DNA from: a virus
Length of the DNA stretch: 28,256 nucleotides
IMG/VR virus record: IMGVR_UViG_3300048828_000198
Coordinates: 1 to 28,256 of that record
Direction: 5' to 3' (one strand)
Positions 16,701 through 25,400 of this stretch are shown here, piece by piece. A program made the translations under genes and the position numbers. The notes beneath the pieces are model-generated. The model was given only the letters and a program-made list of their open reading frames with translations, made no database searches and was not told the origin of the DNA. Numbering within the stretch: position 1 is the first letter of the stretch; the number at the start of each line of letters is the position of its first letter.

Positions 16701-18476
16701 AATTTATTTGAAATTGAAGAAGGCGCAGATCCGGGTCCTAATGCAAATAAATTTAGAATACTATATAAAGGTAATGGTATTGTTTTTGAGGAAGGCAGTA
16801 AAACATTAAATGTTTACGAGTTTGATTTAAAAATAACTACAGATACTGGCTTTATAAGCACCATAACTGTAGGAGGAGAAGAAGCAGGAGTAGGAGCTTT
16901 AAAAAATGTAACTCCTTCGTTTAATACTATAGCCCCTGTAGCTGTCAACGAAAATGACAGGGTAATAATTTCAGCCGCTACATGGGAAGCTGCTAACCCC
17001 CAAAACGGATCCTCTATAGATTCAGGAGGAGTTAGAAATCCGCAATTAGTTTACAGGTTTAAAGCAGCGCCGGGTGGCTCGTATCCTGATAACTGGGTTA
17101 TGGATCCAACAAATGGAGAATTAACACAGGCTACCCCTGCAAATCCAGTAGGGGCTACTTCAAGAAATTTCCAAGGTAACCCGCCGGGGATATACAATAT
17201 AATATTAGAACTCATTGATGCTAATGCGGAGGAGCCTGTTGGTACAGTGTCCCCTGCTTTTAATTCAATTGTAGAAACTCAGGCATTAGATGTAAGAATT
17301 ACGTACCCCCAAGTAAACTCAGGGGCTATTGATAATACTTGTATAATTACACCTACAGAAATAACCAGTAGCACTGCGGCTATAAATAATTATGACAAAG
17401 GGGCTAATCCAGACGAGCCGGATGAGCCGGAAGTTTGGAATTACAAAACTAGGATTTATTATATAGCTAACAATCCACCCCCAAACACAACTGTAGATCT
17501 TAATTATTTCATAGAAAACGGGGTAGTAGGAACACATCCATCGGAGCACACCACAGACATTTTTAGAATAGGGACGGAAGCTCACAAAGAAGGGGCTATA
17601 GTGCTTACTGCTAATGTATACGGCCCTACTATTAGTCAAGTTATACCCATGGAAGGAAGGCTCCACAGTGCTTCTTACTTTTACAGAATAGCCCCGGACC
17701 TTACTGATGCAAATGCAGATTTTAATCCTGCTTGGCTTCCAGTCACTTCATCTTTAGATTACAATTCTACTGGAGGCAATAGCAATAATATAAACAGCCC
17801 AGACGAAGACCTTCCGGATCCCGGAAACAATCCTATACAATGGCTAGGACCTGATAAGCTATGGCTGCAAAGCGTAAGAGCATTTGACCATAATGCGTTT
17901 AATGCAACTAGAGGCATTGAATATGTAGTAGTTTTAAACGGAGCATACTCAGTTTCTGGCGTAGCAGCCGGGCAGTCAAACGCAACACCTTGGTCCTGGG
18001 TACATGCTGATGATTTACATTATCCTACATGTGTGCCTTGGCAAGGAACAAACTTAGTTACATTAAACGGTGCAGGGAATCTGTTTAAGCATTACCGCTC
18101 AGCAGAAAGTACTTCTAGAACTGGATCGGTTACTGTTCCGGCTACTGACGAGGTTTGGAGTGATACTCCTTACGGGGAATATATTAATGAATTTTATACA
18201 ACTAGCGCTGGTAATGTTTCCTATTTTCCCGCAGACACAGCTATTCCCTATATAAACTTTACGTTAGACTTAACAAATATAACTCCTAATCCTGCCAAGT
18301 GGACATCGTTTGCTACCAGCGCTGGGCTTGATTTGAAATGGGTAACTGGATTTAACGGAAGTGGGCAAAAAATATTTACACCTGGGTTTGTGGGAGCAAT
18401 ACAAACTACTGCAGGAATAGATTCAGAAGTATTAGGACAATCTAAAGGCACTTTAAGAGTGTACAGAAAAACATAA
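13734..18476 (+). CDS. Giant tail hub protein, P22 gp10-like, first half of the tail muzzle
   Basis: This gene codes for 1580 residues. The N-terminal KSKMNKDLDDRILPNGEYRD (12-31) is a hallmark I associate with P22 gp10-like stabilisation/tail-tubular-B proteins. Further conserved blocks are DFLEDKFVRFSYRFKFDDNE (about 293-312), PFTQIAYIPKQNGYFINGDE and FMENQIQNIGLVIPLP. The protein is beta-rich throughout, with repeated short strands and no membrane helix, consistent with beta-propeller and Ig-like parts. Residues about 1059-1190 look like an inserted Ig/cadherin-type domain (VNENDRV ... GIYNIILELIDAN). Role: closes the portal channel and forms the tail tube/nozzle. Usual P22 gp10 is about 470 residues, so this is much larger. 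The next gene seems to continue the same hub. An acidic repeat DEPDEPE occurs near 1228. Confidence 0.72.
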   Translation: MAQEIKNTFLKSKMNKDLDDRILPNGEYRDARNISVGRSEDNDVGALENIIGNDLVTGTDIGNGLTVIGIKADNSTDRLFVFLTDYTDPNPLNPTSATSTSRHYIYSYNNSNGNYTLLVEGFFLNFSTTNRITSINLLENLLFWTDNRNQPRKININLATTAGISTSVGGPTYYTQEHQISVAKYNPYKPIELYNRIDLVALNPTTNSFEVSGNRLAELTPFIGATVISLENNIEGLSYIKVSNVALNLTSTETIVTVSPVFPGGAPTANTYISLIKSTMSNKNDDTDWPGDPDFLEDKFVRFSYRFKFDDNEYSLMAPFTQIAYIPKQNGYFINGDEDSAYQSTIVDFMENQIQNIGLVIPLPSSGTRLNPDYKISELEILFRESDGVAVKVLESISSGQISASVGAGNYYNYDYQSRKPYRTLPEAQTVRVYDKVPVRAFSQESSGNRIIYGNYRNQHTPPSNLNYNCRIAKKSGNGAYNNWVEYPNHSVKRNRNYQIGFVLADKFGRQSPVILSSVDLGATDNGEFYSGSTIYSPYDLLPSDTNVKNWFGDVIQVLVNEPITSDINTSTGTPGLYAIKQQAASSGEGFAITTGFVAVSPITNTTFTFTLDNTTYPNNINIPQVGDSLRGAYEDFVVVTNVTNSAGSTYVVTTTGRVSDTYLRADNLPANVPDLKFAYTINDLGWYSYKIVVKQSEQEYYNVYLPGILNGYPGLSGLIDPDSATHSVPGGVDNGLFPTNEVNLTAHAVLFNDNINKVPRDLVEVGDQDKQYRSSVTLYGRVTNIMTSGSALPTNEQYYPRLDYKGINALSHTSTAIAPAKDFNMGFSDLTTNVAQSPYGGSVPSSTQPLNGNKVFYQIDTNPLIARISTTEKGIGATANTPAGTPPIPPAMLPFLAVYETAPFESNLDIYWETTSAGLIVDLNAAVLEEYESISGLENFSWDFDESFVFDQNVTDWFGLIDATGQSYLLGADVEIVSVTDGAGNDAQNLFEIEEGADPGPNANKFRILYKGNGIVFEEGSKTLNVYEFDLKITTDTGFISTITVGGEEAGVGALKNVTPSFNTIAPVAVNENDRVIISAATWEAANPQNGSSIDSGGVRNPQLVYRFKAAPGGSYPDNWVMDPTNGELTQATPANPVGATSRNFQGNPPGIYNIILELIDANAEEPVGTVSPAFNSIVETQALDVRITYPQVNSGAIDNTCIITPTEITSSTAAINNYDKGANPDEPDEPEVWNYKTRIYYIANNPPPNTTVDLNYFIENGVVGTHPSEHTTDIFRIGTEAHKEGAIVLTANVYGPTISQVIPMEGRLHSASYFYRIAPDLTDANADFNPAWLPVTSSLDYNSTGGNSNNINSPDEDLPDPGNNPIQWLGPDKLWLQSVRAFDHNAFNATRGIEYVVVLNGAYSVSGVAAGQSNATPWSWVHADDLHYPTCVPWQGTNLVTLNGAGNLFKHYRSAESTSRTGSVTVPATDEVWSDTPYGEYINEFYTTSAGNVSYFPADTAIPYINFTLDLTNITPNPAKWTSFATSAGLDLKWVTGFNGSGQKIFTPGFVGAIQTTAGIDSEVLGQSKGTLRVYRKT

Positions 18477-18481
18477 TAAGC

Positions 18482-20059
18482 ATGGCTACAATTATAGAAT
18501 TAAAATATTTTAACACTTTTTGGCTAAAAAAGATAAAATCTATTACAGAAGTGGTGCCCGGCTCTACGTCTGTTTTTCAGAGTGTGCAAGGTACTAAAAC
18601 TATAAATATATTACCAGGGCTTCCTTCTGAAGAAATGAATGTTGGACAACAGGTTACTATGACATGGACGGACGCAATTTCAGGCCTTCCAATTACTTAT
18701 AATAGTTATGTAGAATCTTTAATAGTTGGAGACACTACTAAATTTGTAGCAGGTGAAGCACCTCCTGCTGGTGTAGTGGGTAATCCTACAATTACTTTTG
18801 GCAAAATAATTAATTTTAACAATATACCCCAGTCATACGATGGTAATGATGCTGATGACTGGCTAATTGAAGAATCAAGAATTAGAGGAGGGTATAATAA
18901 TACATCCGTTGACTTTGGAGTGAAAGCCTATGCTGTTGAAGATGAGCCTAACCAGTCCCATAAATTTAGTTCTTTAATACATTCTGGCATATTTAATTCT
19001 AGAACAGGCGTTAACCAAACTAATCAGTTTTCTGTAGGAGAGGACATAACAAGAACAATTGATCCAGCTAATGGCTCAATACAAAAGTTATATGCAGAAG
19101 ACACTAACCTAATTATTTTCCAAGAAAATAAAGTAAGTAAATCTTTAATTGACAAAGACGCAATATACTCCGCGGAAGGTAATGCAAGTATTACTAGCAG
19201 GCCTTTAGTCATAGGGCAGAATGTGGCTTATGCTGGAGAATACGGAATAAGCACAGACCCGGAATCATTCGCTGTAAACGGATACAGAAAATACTTTACA
19301 GACAGAGATCAAAACGTTGTTTGTAGATTGTCTATGGACGGCATTACTGTTATATCTGCTTACGGTATGACCGACTTCTTTAGAGACAAACTTTCTACCG
19401 CTGCGGATAATATAATAGGCGGGTGGGACGCGCATAACAAGCAATACGTATTGTCAATACCTCAGCAACTACAGCCAGGAGAGCCAGAAAAATATGATAC
19501 ACTAGCATTCGACGAAACATCAAAAGGGTGGGTTAGTTTTTTTACCTATCAACCCAATCAGATAATAAGTTTAAATAACAATTACTTCACAGCTAACACA
19601 GGTAAACTTTACAGGCATTATACATTAGCGCCAAATACACAAGCCAGAGGAGTGTTTTACGGAACGCAAGAGGAATCAAAAGTAACATTCGTGTTTAACG
19701 GAGCACCTTCAATGATTAAGAACTTTCAAACAATAAATTACGAAGGAGACTCAGGGTGGAAAATGGATAGCTTTAAAACTAATACGGATTTAACGTTACC
19801 TATAACAAGCTCTGTTTTTGTTACTACGTTGGAACAAATGCAAAACTCGTTATTAATAAACAGGTTTAAGTTAAAAGAAGATAAGTACTACGCTGACTTA
19901 GTTAATGGTACACCTTCGCAAAACGGCGAGGTTGTATGGGGTAGCTCATCATCAGGTGTAAAAGGATTCTTCGGAGAAGTAACAATGTCAGTAAATAATA
20001 GTAACGTCGGCAAAAAAGAATTGTTTGCCGTAAGCACTGGATTTGTAAAATCATCATAA
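18482..20059 (+). CDS. Tail hub protein, second half (P22 gp10-like propeller)
   Basis: This gene codes for 525 residues. Residues about 1-110 are a beta domain (EVVPGSTSVFQSVQGTKTIN). From 127 comes a strongly conserved block: WLIEESRIRGGYNNTSVDFG (127-146), then LIHSGIFNSRTGVNQTNQFS, DITRTIDPANGSIQKLYAED, LIIFQENKVSKSLIDKDAIY, YAGEYGISTDPESFAVNGYR and KYFTDRDQNVVCRLSMDGI. The repeated blade-like units with Asp-rich turns look like a beta propeller. I recall the same block in marine phages directly after the KMNKDLD-type protein. Together with the preceding gene (5-base gap) it probably builds the nozzle of the short tail. Splitting into two polypeptides is seen here; whether relatives fuse them was not tested. 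No catalytic residues are evident. Confidence 0.7.
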   Translation: MATIIELKYFNTFWLKKIKSITEVVPGSTSVFQSVQGTKTINILPGLPSEEMNVGQQVTMTWTDAISGLPITYNSYVESLIVGDTTKFVAGEAPPAGVVGNPTITFGKIINFNNIPQSYDGNDADDWLIEESRIRGGYNNTSVDFGVKAYAVEDEPNQSHKFSSLIHSGIFNSRTGVNQTNQFSVGEDITRTIDPANGSIQKLYAEDTNLIIFQENKVSKSLIDKDAIYSAEGNASITSRPLVIGQNVAYAGEYGISTDPESFAVNGYRKYFTDRDQNVVCRLSMDGITVISAYGMTDFFRDKLSTAADNIIGGWDAHNKQYVLSIPQQLQPGEPEKYDTLAFDETSKGWVSFFTYQPNQIISLNNNYFTANTGKLYRHYTLAPNTQARGVFYGTQEESKVTFVFNGAPSMIKNFQTINYEGDSGWKMDSFKTNTDLTLPITSSVFVTTLEQMQNSLLINRFKLKEDKYYADLVNGTPSQNGEVVWGSSSSGVKGFFGEVTMSVNNSNVGKKELFAVSTGFVKSS

Positions 20060-20071
20060 TAAAATAAAAAT

Positions 20072-20923
20072 ATGCCAGCACAAGCAATAATAGCGGCCGG
20101 AATAGGAGCCGCAGTAAATATAGTAGGAGGAATAATCGGGGGAGGTAAAGCCAGAAGGCAAGCCCGAGCAGCCCAAAGAGAAAAGGACAGACTTAATAGA
20201 GAAATGGCTATTTTTGAGCAAAATCGCCAGGATGTTATAAACCCGTTTTCAGGGGTTACATCTTTGTCCGGCATGATAGATGAAATGAGAGAAGACTTAT
20301 CAAATCCGTTCGCAAACTTAGGCGTTGCTACAAGCGCTGCGGAGATCCAGATGGAGCAAACAGATATAGCATTAGCAAATACACTAGATGCGTTACAAGC
20401 GACAGGAGCGAGTGCCGGAGGTGCTACAGCATTGGCACAGGCAGCTAAGCAAAGTAAGAAAGAAGTTTCAGCTAACATAGAACAACAAGAAGCACAAAAT
20501 GAAAAGCTGAGAGCGCAAGGCGAACAAGCGTTACAAGCTAAAGAAATGCAGCTTACGCAAATGGAAATGAGCGAGGAGGCTAGAATACAGCAAGCTGAAG
20601 CCGCTGGAGCACAATTTATGTTTGGTGCGCAGGAGGCAAGGGATATGGCTATGTTAGATAGAATGCAAGGAGGTATTGATCAAGCGGGTGTTAACCAGGC
20701 AAATGCCAATGCAGCTAGCGCAGCAAATACAGCGGCCATGATAGGGGGCATCAGTAGCATGACCGGAGCGTTATTGGGATCTGGGGCATTTGGAGGAGAC
20801 AATGATCCTATTAACCCGATTGACCCTGTAATACCACCCACGATACCACCTACAACTTCAACGACTTCTAATACCGAATCACAACTAGGCGGTTCTGTTG
20901 GGATTGGGGGCGCAAATGATTAA
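20072..20923 (+). CDS. Internal virion (ejection) protein, membrane-active N-terminus
   Basis: This gene codes for 283 residues. Residues 5-25 (AIIAAGIGAAVNIVGGIIGG) are a Gly-rich hydrophobic segment followed by a very basic stretch KARRQARAAQREKDR. A predicted coiled coil (about 120-200) contains GGATALAQAAKQSKKEVSAN and IEQQEAQNEKLRAQGEQAL, a block I recall from internal core proteins of marine podoviruses. A second Gly/Ala-rich segment follows (220-241), then a Pro/Thr-rich tail (PPTIPPTTSTT). By analogy with T7 gp14 and P22 gp7 it should be packaged inside the head and ejected to help DNA cross the envelope. It is not a secreted protein: the hydrophobic stretch starts at residue 5 without a cleavage site. 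The leader is A/T-only. Confidence 0.7.
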   Translation: MPAQAIIAAGIGAAVNIVGGIIGGGKARRQARAAQREKDRLNREMAIFEQNRQDVINPFSGVTSLSGMIDEMREDLSNPFANLGVATSAAEIQMEQTDIALANTLDALQATGASAGGATALAQAAKQSKKEVSANIEQQEAQNEKLRAQGEQALQAKEMQLTQMEMSEEARIQQAEAAGAQFMFGAQEARDMAMLDRMQGGIDQAGVNQANANAASAANTAAMIGGISSMTGALLGSGAFGGDNDPINPIDPVIPPTIPPTTSTTSNTESQLGGSVGIGGAND

Positions 20924-20933
20924 AATATAAAAC

Positions 20934-22457
20934 ATGAGTTACAGACAACCAAAAATAATTGATGACAAGTCAGGGCTTATAGTTCCTCAGGCTATGGCTC
21001 AAGGAGCGGCTATTTTAGCTAAAGGCATAACAGCTTTTGGCGTAGAAGAAAAAAAGCGTAAGGCTGAAGAAAAAAAGAAGGCAGAGCAAGATAACAGGCA
21101 ACTTATTGCTATAGGTAACGCTCATGCTAAAGACTCAGCTATTTTCAATGCTGGATTAAAAGACATGTCCGAAAGCATGCGTAACACTCTTATAGCGCGC
21201 AACGAAAGGAGTCTTAACCGCATTGACGAAATAAAACGCGCTCAGATCATAGATGGGAATGCAAGCCCCGCGCTATCAAAAGAGCTAGGTGAACTACAGC
21301 AAAATATTCTAGAGGGCAATTCTCTTGCTAAAACTATGATTGCTACTTCTGGTAATCTAGATACGTTACTTAAGGAGTACGAAAAAATGGGTAAGACAAT
21401 GTTTTACCGTAATGGAGAAGATGGGACTAACGAGCGATCAAAAGCTATAGTGCTTGGGTTTGGTGGTGCACCTGGTTACGATGCTGCAATGATTGAAGAG
21501 GGCGGAAAATTATACGCTCAAGTAACTGATAAGCAAAGTAAAAAAGTGTTTAAAATAGAAGCGTCTAAATTTCAAAGTATAGCTGATGACTTAATTGTTA
21601 ATGCTGTTGATATTGAAGGCCAAATGTCTACTATAAATTCCCAGGGAACTTTTAATAAAGACGGAAGTTTAGCTACTAGTTTAACTGTGGCTGCTGGAAA
21701 AGAAAGCCCTCTTAGCTCTAGAATGGACGGTAACAAAACAAAAGTTTTTTACAGAGACACTACATTAAACCAGCTTGCTGTTGACGCGGTTAAAAACAAA
21801 AGTTTTGAAAACGCTTTAGCCACTATCGAAGCTTCTGCGGATGATTCTCAATTAGAGCAAATTACTTTAGGCAAAATAGGTATTTCAGGCGATAAATACA
21901 AAACTTATAAAAACCTTGTGTCACGAGAAGAAAAGAATGCGATGATTAAAGAATCATCTAATGAGTTTTTTGACAAGCAATTAAGCCAAAAGGGTATTAT
22001 AAATGAAGGCGGTAATTATATTTACAGAAAAGATATACAGAAAGAAACCGTTTCTCAGGGAAGCGCATCTAAGCGCAAAGAAATAAACGCTATTATTGCT
22101 GGATTTAATCAAGGTTTGCCCGTGGTGGAAGGCAAGTATCAAAAAATAGAAGAAGCAGCATGGCTTAAAGCTTTCGACGACACTTACGTGATAAGCAATA
22201 ACAAAGGAGTTGCCAAAGGCAGCAAGGGCAAAGGGAGTCTGTACACACCTGTAGAACATTACAGAAAAGGCAACAAGGTTTTTGTTAAATTTACAAGCAA
22301 AAAAGATCAAGAGAGCACAGGCTCAACAGACTATAATGAAAGAAACTGGGATATAACAACGCTAGCGGGCTTAACGGGGTATATAATGGCCACAGAAAAT
22401 ATTACAAACTCAGAGGCCCGAGCTGAAGCAAAAAGACAACTATCTTATAAAAAATAA
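20934..22457 (+). CDS. Probable internal virion protein, function unknown
   Basis: This gene codes for 507 residues. After a short N-terminus comes a small hydrophobic patch (AMAQGAAILAKGITAFGVE, 20-38) and a Lys/Glu-rich coiled coil (39-56). The rest is mixed alpha/beta and strongly charged, rich in Lys and Asn, with no Cys-based metal site or hydrolase motif. The 10-base gaps on both sides, the placement between an ejection-type protein and the giant polyvalent protein, and the coiled coil suggest an internal cargo protein, analogous in position to T7 gp15. This is inferred from context; I do not recognise the family. The C-terminus ends ATENITNSEARAEAKRQLSY, an amphipathic helix. Confidence 0.6.
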   Translation: MSYRQPKIIDDKSGLIVPQAMAQGAAILAKGITAFGVEEKKRKAEEKKKAEQDNRQLIAIGNAHAKDSAIFNAGLKDMSESMRNTLIARNERSLNRIDEIKRAQIIDGNASPALSKELGELQQNILEGNSLAKTMIATSGNLDTLLKEYEKMGKTMFYRNGEDGTNERSKAIVLGFGGAPGYDAAMIEEGGKLYAQVTDKQSKKVFKIEASKFQSIADDLIVNAVDIEGQMSTINSQGTFNKDGSLATSLTVAAGKESPLSSRMDGNKTKVFYRDTTLNQLAVDAVKNKSFENALATIEASADDSQLEQITLGKIGISGDKYKTYKNLVSREEKNAMIKESSNEFFDKQLSQKGIINEGGNYIYRKDIQKETVSQGSASKRKEINAIIAGFNQGLPVVEGKYQKIEEAAWLKAFDDTYVISNNKGVAKGSKGKGSLYTPVEHYRKGNKVFVKFTSKKDQESTGSTDYNERNWDITTLAGLTGYIMATENITNSEARAEAKRQLSYKK

Positions 22458-22462
22458 ATTAA

Positions 22463-25400
22463 ATGAGCAAATACGTATACATAATAGGTGAAGAAACTGT
22501 AGAGTTTGATACAGAACAGGAGATGTTAGAACAGGTAGCTTTAGCTGAAGAAAAAGGTCTTTATGTTGAACCCGTAAGCGACCCTGAGGATGGAGACACC
22601 GCGGAAGTTAGCAAGGCACCAGAAAGTGCATTCAGCCAAGTAATATCAGGCGAAGTACCTGAAGTTGAAGAGGATTTTACACAAGACCCTGTAGAGAGTG
22701 CGGATGCAGTGTCGGAAACTGTAGCACAAGAAGATACGGAATTACTTTTGGACGATGGTTCTACGGAATTACCCTCAGGGGAAGACTATAGCATCGACGG
22801 TAAACCGGTTACTAAGAAAGAATATGAAATCTACGATGCTGAAGTAAAAGCTGATAAGCCTTTAGAATTAACTCTTAGCGAAGAAGACTTTACTGCTAAC
22901 GAAAAAAAGTGGGAAGAGGAATTTAAAAAAGGAGAGCTACCTCCCCCACCTGATTGGGATTTAGCAGGAAGGACTTGGACAGGCTTGAAAGAAACGACTA
23001 AAGAGATTGGAGCCTTAGCTACCACTTTGCCTACCTACTTAAACCAATTTATAGGGGCAGTAGACAGAGCCGTATTTATGGACGAAGCCGAAAAAGAAGT
23101 ATTCGATAGCCTTGATCCAAAGGTTAGGGCAGCTATATTAAATGTTCGTACTCCCGGGATTTTAGGCAACTTGCCGGGATCGCAAAATTTAGCTAACCAA
23201 GGCTTATTATATTACGAGGAGGCTTCTAAGGAAATAGAAAAAGTGCGAAGCAATATGGTGCAATTTGAAACCACCATAGGAGAAGAATATGCTAGAGGCA
23301 ATTTTGTTGAAGCTACGGCAAGAACAATCTCTGATGCAATAATCTCATTGCCTACTATGGCTCAAGCTATGATTCCTTACGTAGGAATAGCCTCAATAGT
23401 TTTATCCCAGGGATCAAAAGCAAACATGGAGGCTCAAAAAGAAGGAAAGCTTTTAGATTTAAAAACAATGGCTTATTCCGGAGTAATAGGTGCATCTGAA
23501 GGATTGTTAGAATTGGTAAGCAAGAAAATAGGAGGTGGGATGTTTAGAAGCCTAACAGGTAAATCTCGTCCTGTTATAAAGCAAGCGGTAAAAGATGTTT
23601 TTCTTAAGGTAACCAAAGACTATAACAAAGAAGGTCTTTCAGAAGAAGGTACATTCATAATAAACAGCATAGCAGAAAAAATATACTTAGGCAGCGAAAA
23701 AGAAGCTATAGACTATTTCAAGGAGGGCTTAGATACCTATTTAATAGGAGGAATGAGCGGTGGGGGTGTTTCATCCGTAGGCTCTTCAGCAAACGTATAT
23801 AATCAAATAATTGACGGGCGAAAAATTAAAGCTCAGCTTAACGAAACAGATTACACTGACCTATCAAATGCTTACAAAACTACAGAGGTGCCTGATGGGT
23901 TAGTAAACTTGTCTTTAAACCCATCTGTACAAGCGTTTTTAAATAAAGAGCTTGATGTTAAGCTGAAAAAAGGAGATATTACTATCGAAGAGTCTAATAA
24001 TATAAAAAGAAACTTCGCAGACACGCAAGGGGCGGCTAAAGCCGTGAACGCATCAACTATTTCAGACACTAACGCGGGAGAGGCTGTTGAGTTATTAACC
24101 GAAAAAACTAGGTTAGAGGCAGATATAAAAACGATAGGAGACAAATCTTTGTCTGGTCCTCAGCAACTTAGGGTTGACACCATAAAGACTTTACTTGACA
24201 AATTAGCTGGACAAGGCGTGCTCGATGCTAAAACAAAGAAAGCTGACGCTATATTAAAACAGCTTGGTGGTAAAGGAGTTGTAGAGGTTGGCAATGAAAA
24301 ACAAATGGCTGCTAAGTTTGATCAAATAAACAAGGAGGATCAAAAATTGCACGACGACGCTCAGCAAAAAGCTATAAAAGCCGGCGAAAAAACATTTAAA
24401 GTAGGAGAAACTGAATTTTCTGTAGATAGTCAATATAAAAGTAACGCACAAGAATTCGGAGGTTATGGAACTTATGTGCCAAGGCTAGACGGCACTGCCG
24501 AAGTTATTATAAACAAAGCAGTTGCTTTTGAAGACGGCATGGTTAACACAGCGGCTCATGAGGTATTACATTACGCCTTAAGAGAAACATTGAAATCCAC
24601 CGTAGCACAAAAGAAAACAGGGACTGCCTTGCTGGATTTTGTAAATAGCATAGAGACTACTGAGGACATTAAAGACAATGAATTTACAAGAAGGCTAAAG
24701 CAATACAAAGACGATGCCCGAATTACAGAAGGTGACACCCAGGAAGAGGTTTTAACTTTGTTAAGCGAAGCCATGCTTGACGGTAAATTAAAATTTAATG
24801 AAACCATGTCTACAAAGCTATTAGACTTTGGTAGAAGATTGCTAAGTTCTATGGGCTTTGCCTCCGTTAAATTTAATACAGGTAAAGATGTTTTTAACTT
24901 TATAAAAGATTACAATCGATCTATAAACAAAGGCAAGCTAGACAAAGGGCTTGCGGAATCCTTAAAGAAAGGTATAAAAGGCAAGCTAACTGATTCTACT
25001 ATAAAAGATCAGCCTAAGAAAAAACAATCCGTAAAACCTTCTTTAATCACAAACAAAGTCGATACAGCATTAGCTGCACTAGAAGAAGCCGAGGCTTTAA
25101 GAGACGAAGACTTTGACAATCCTACGCTTGCTGCAAATGTAGAGAAAGCAGAGGCTGCTTACGATCAAGCTTTAATAGAAGCTGAAAACCTAGAGGAAGA
25201 CGCGGCAGTTGATGTAGCAGAAGAAGCTACTAAAGAAAAAATAGTTAGACCTAAGGCGGATAAAACCAAAAGAAGGTACTCTTTAGACGCCGATGTAAAA
25301 AAAGAAATAGAGCCCCAAATTGCAGAAGCACAAGCATTAAACAAGGAATTAATAGCCCAGGAAAAAGAGCTTAACAAAAAAGCTATAGCAGACATAGAAG

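Noticed and set aside
17408-17431. Short repeat (GAGCCGGAT-like) encoding DEPDEPE
   Set aside because: Two imperfect units inside a coding region; an acidic linker, not a genomic repeat.
3367-20059. Assignment of the phage to the crAss-like order
   Set aside because: The order portal, capsid, adaptors, two-part hub and giant cargo protein is reminiscent, but the terminase P-loop and scaffold do not let me assign it; a TerL/capsid phylogeny is needed.
19888-20478. 196-codon open frame on the minus strand, Ala-rich
   Set aside because: Antisense shadow of the end of the tail hub gene and the Ala/Gln-rich ejection protein; Ala/Pro/Ser runs are what the complement of such codons gives. No other minus-strand gene exists here.
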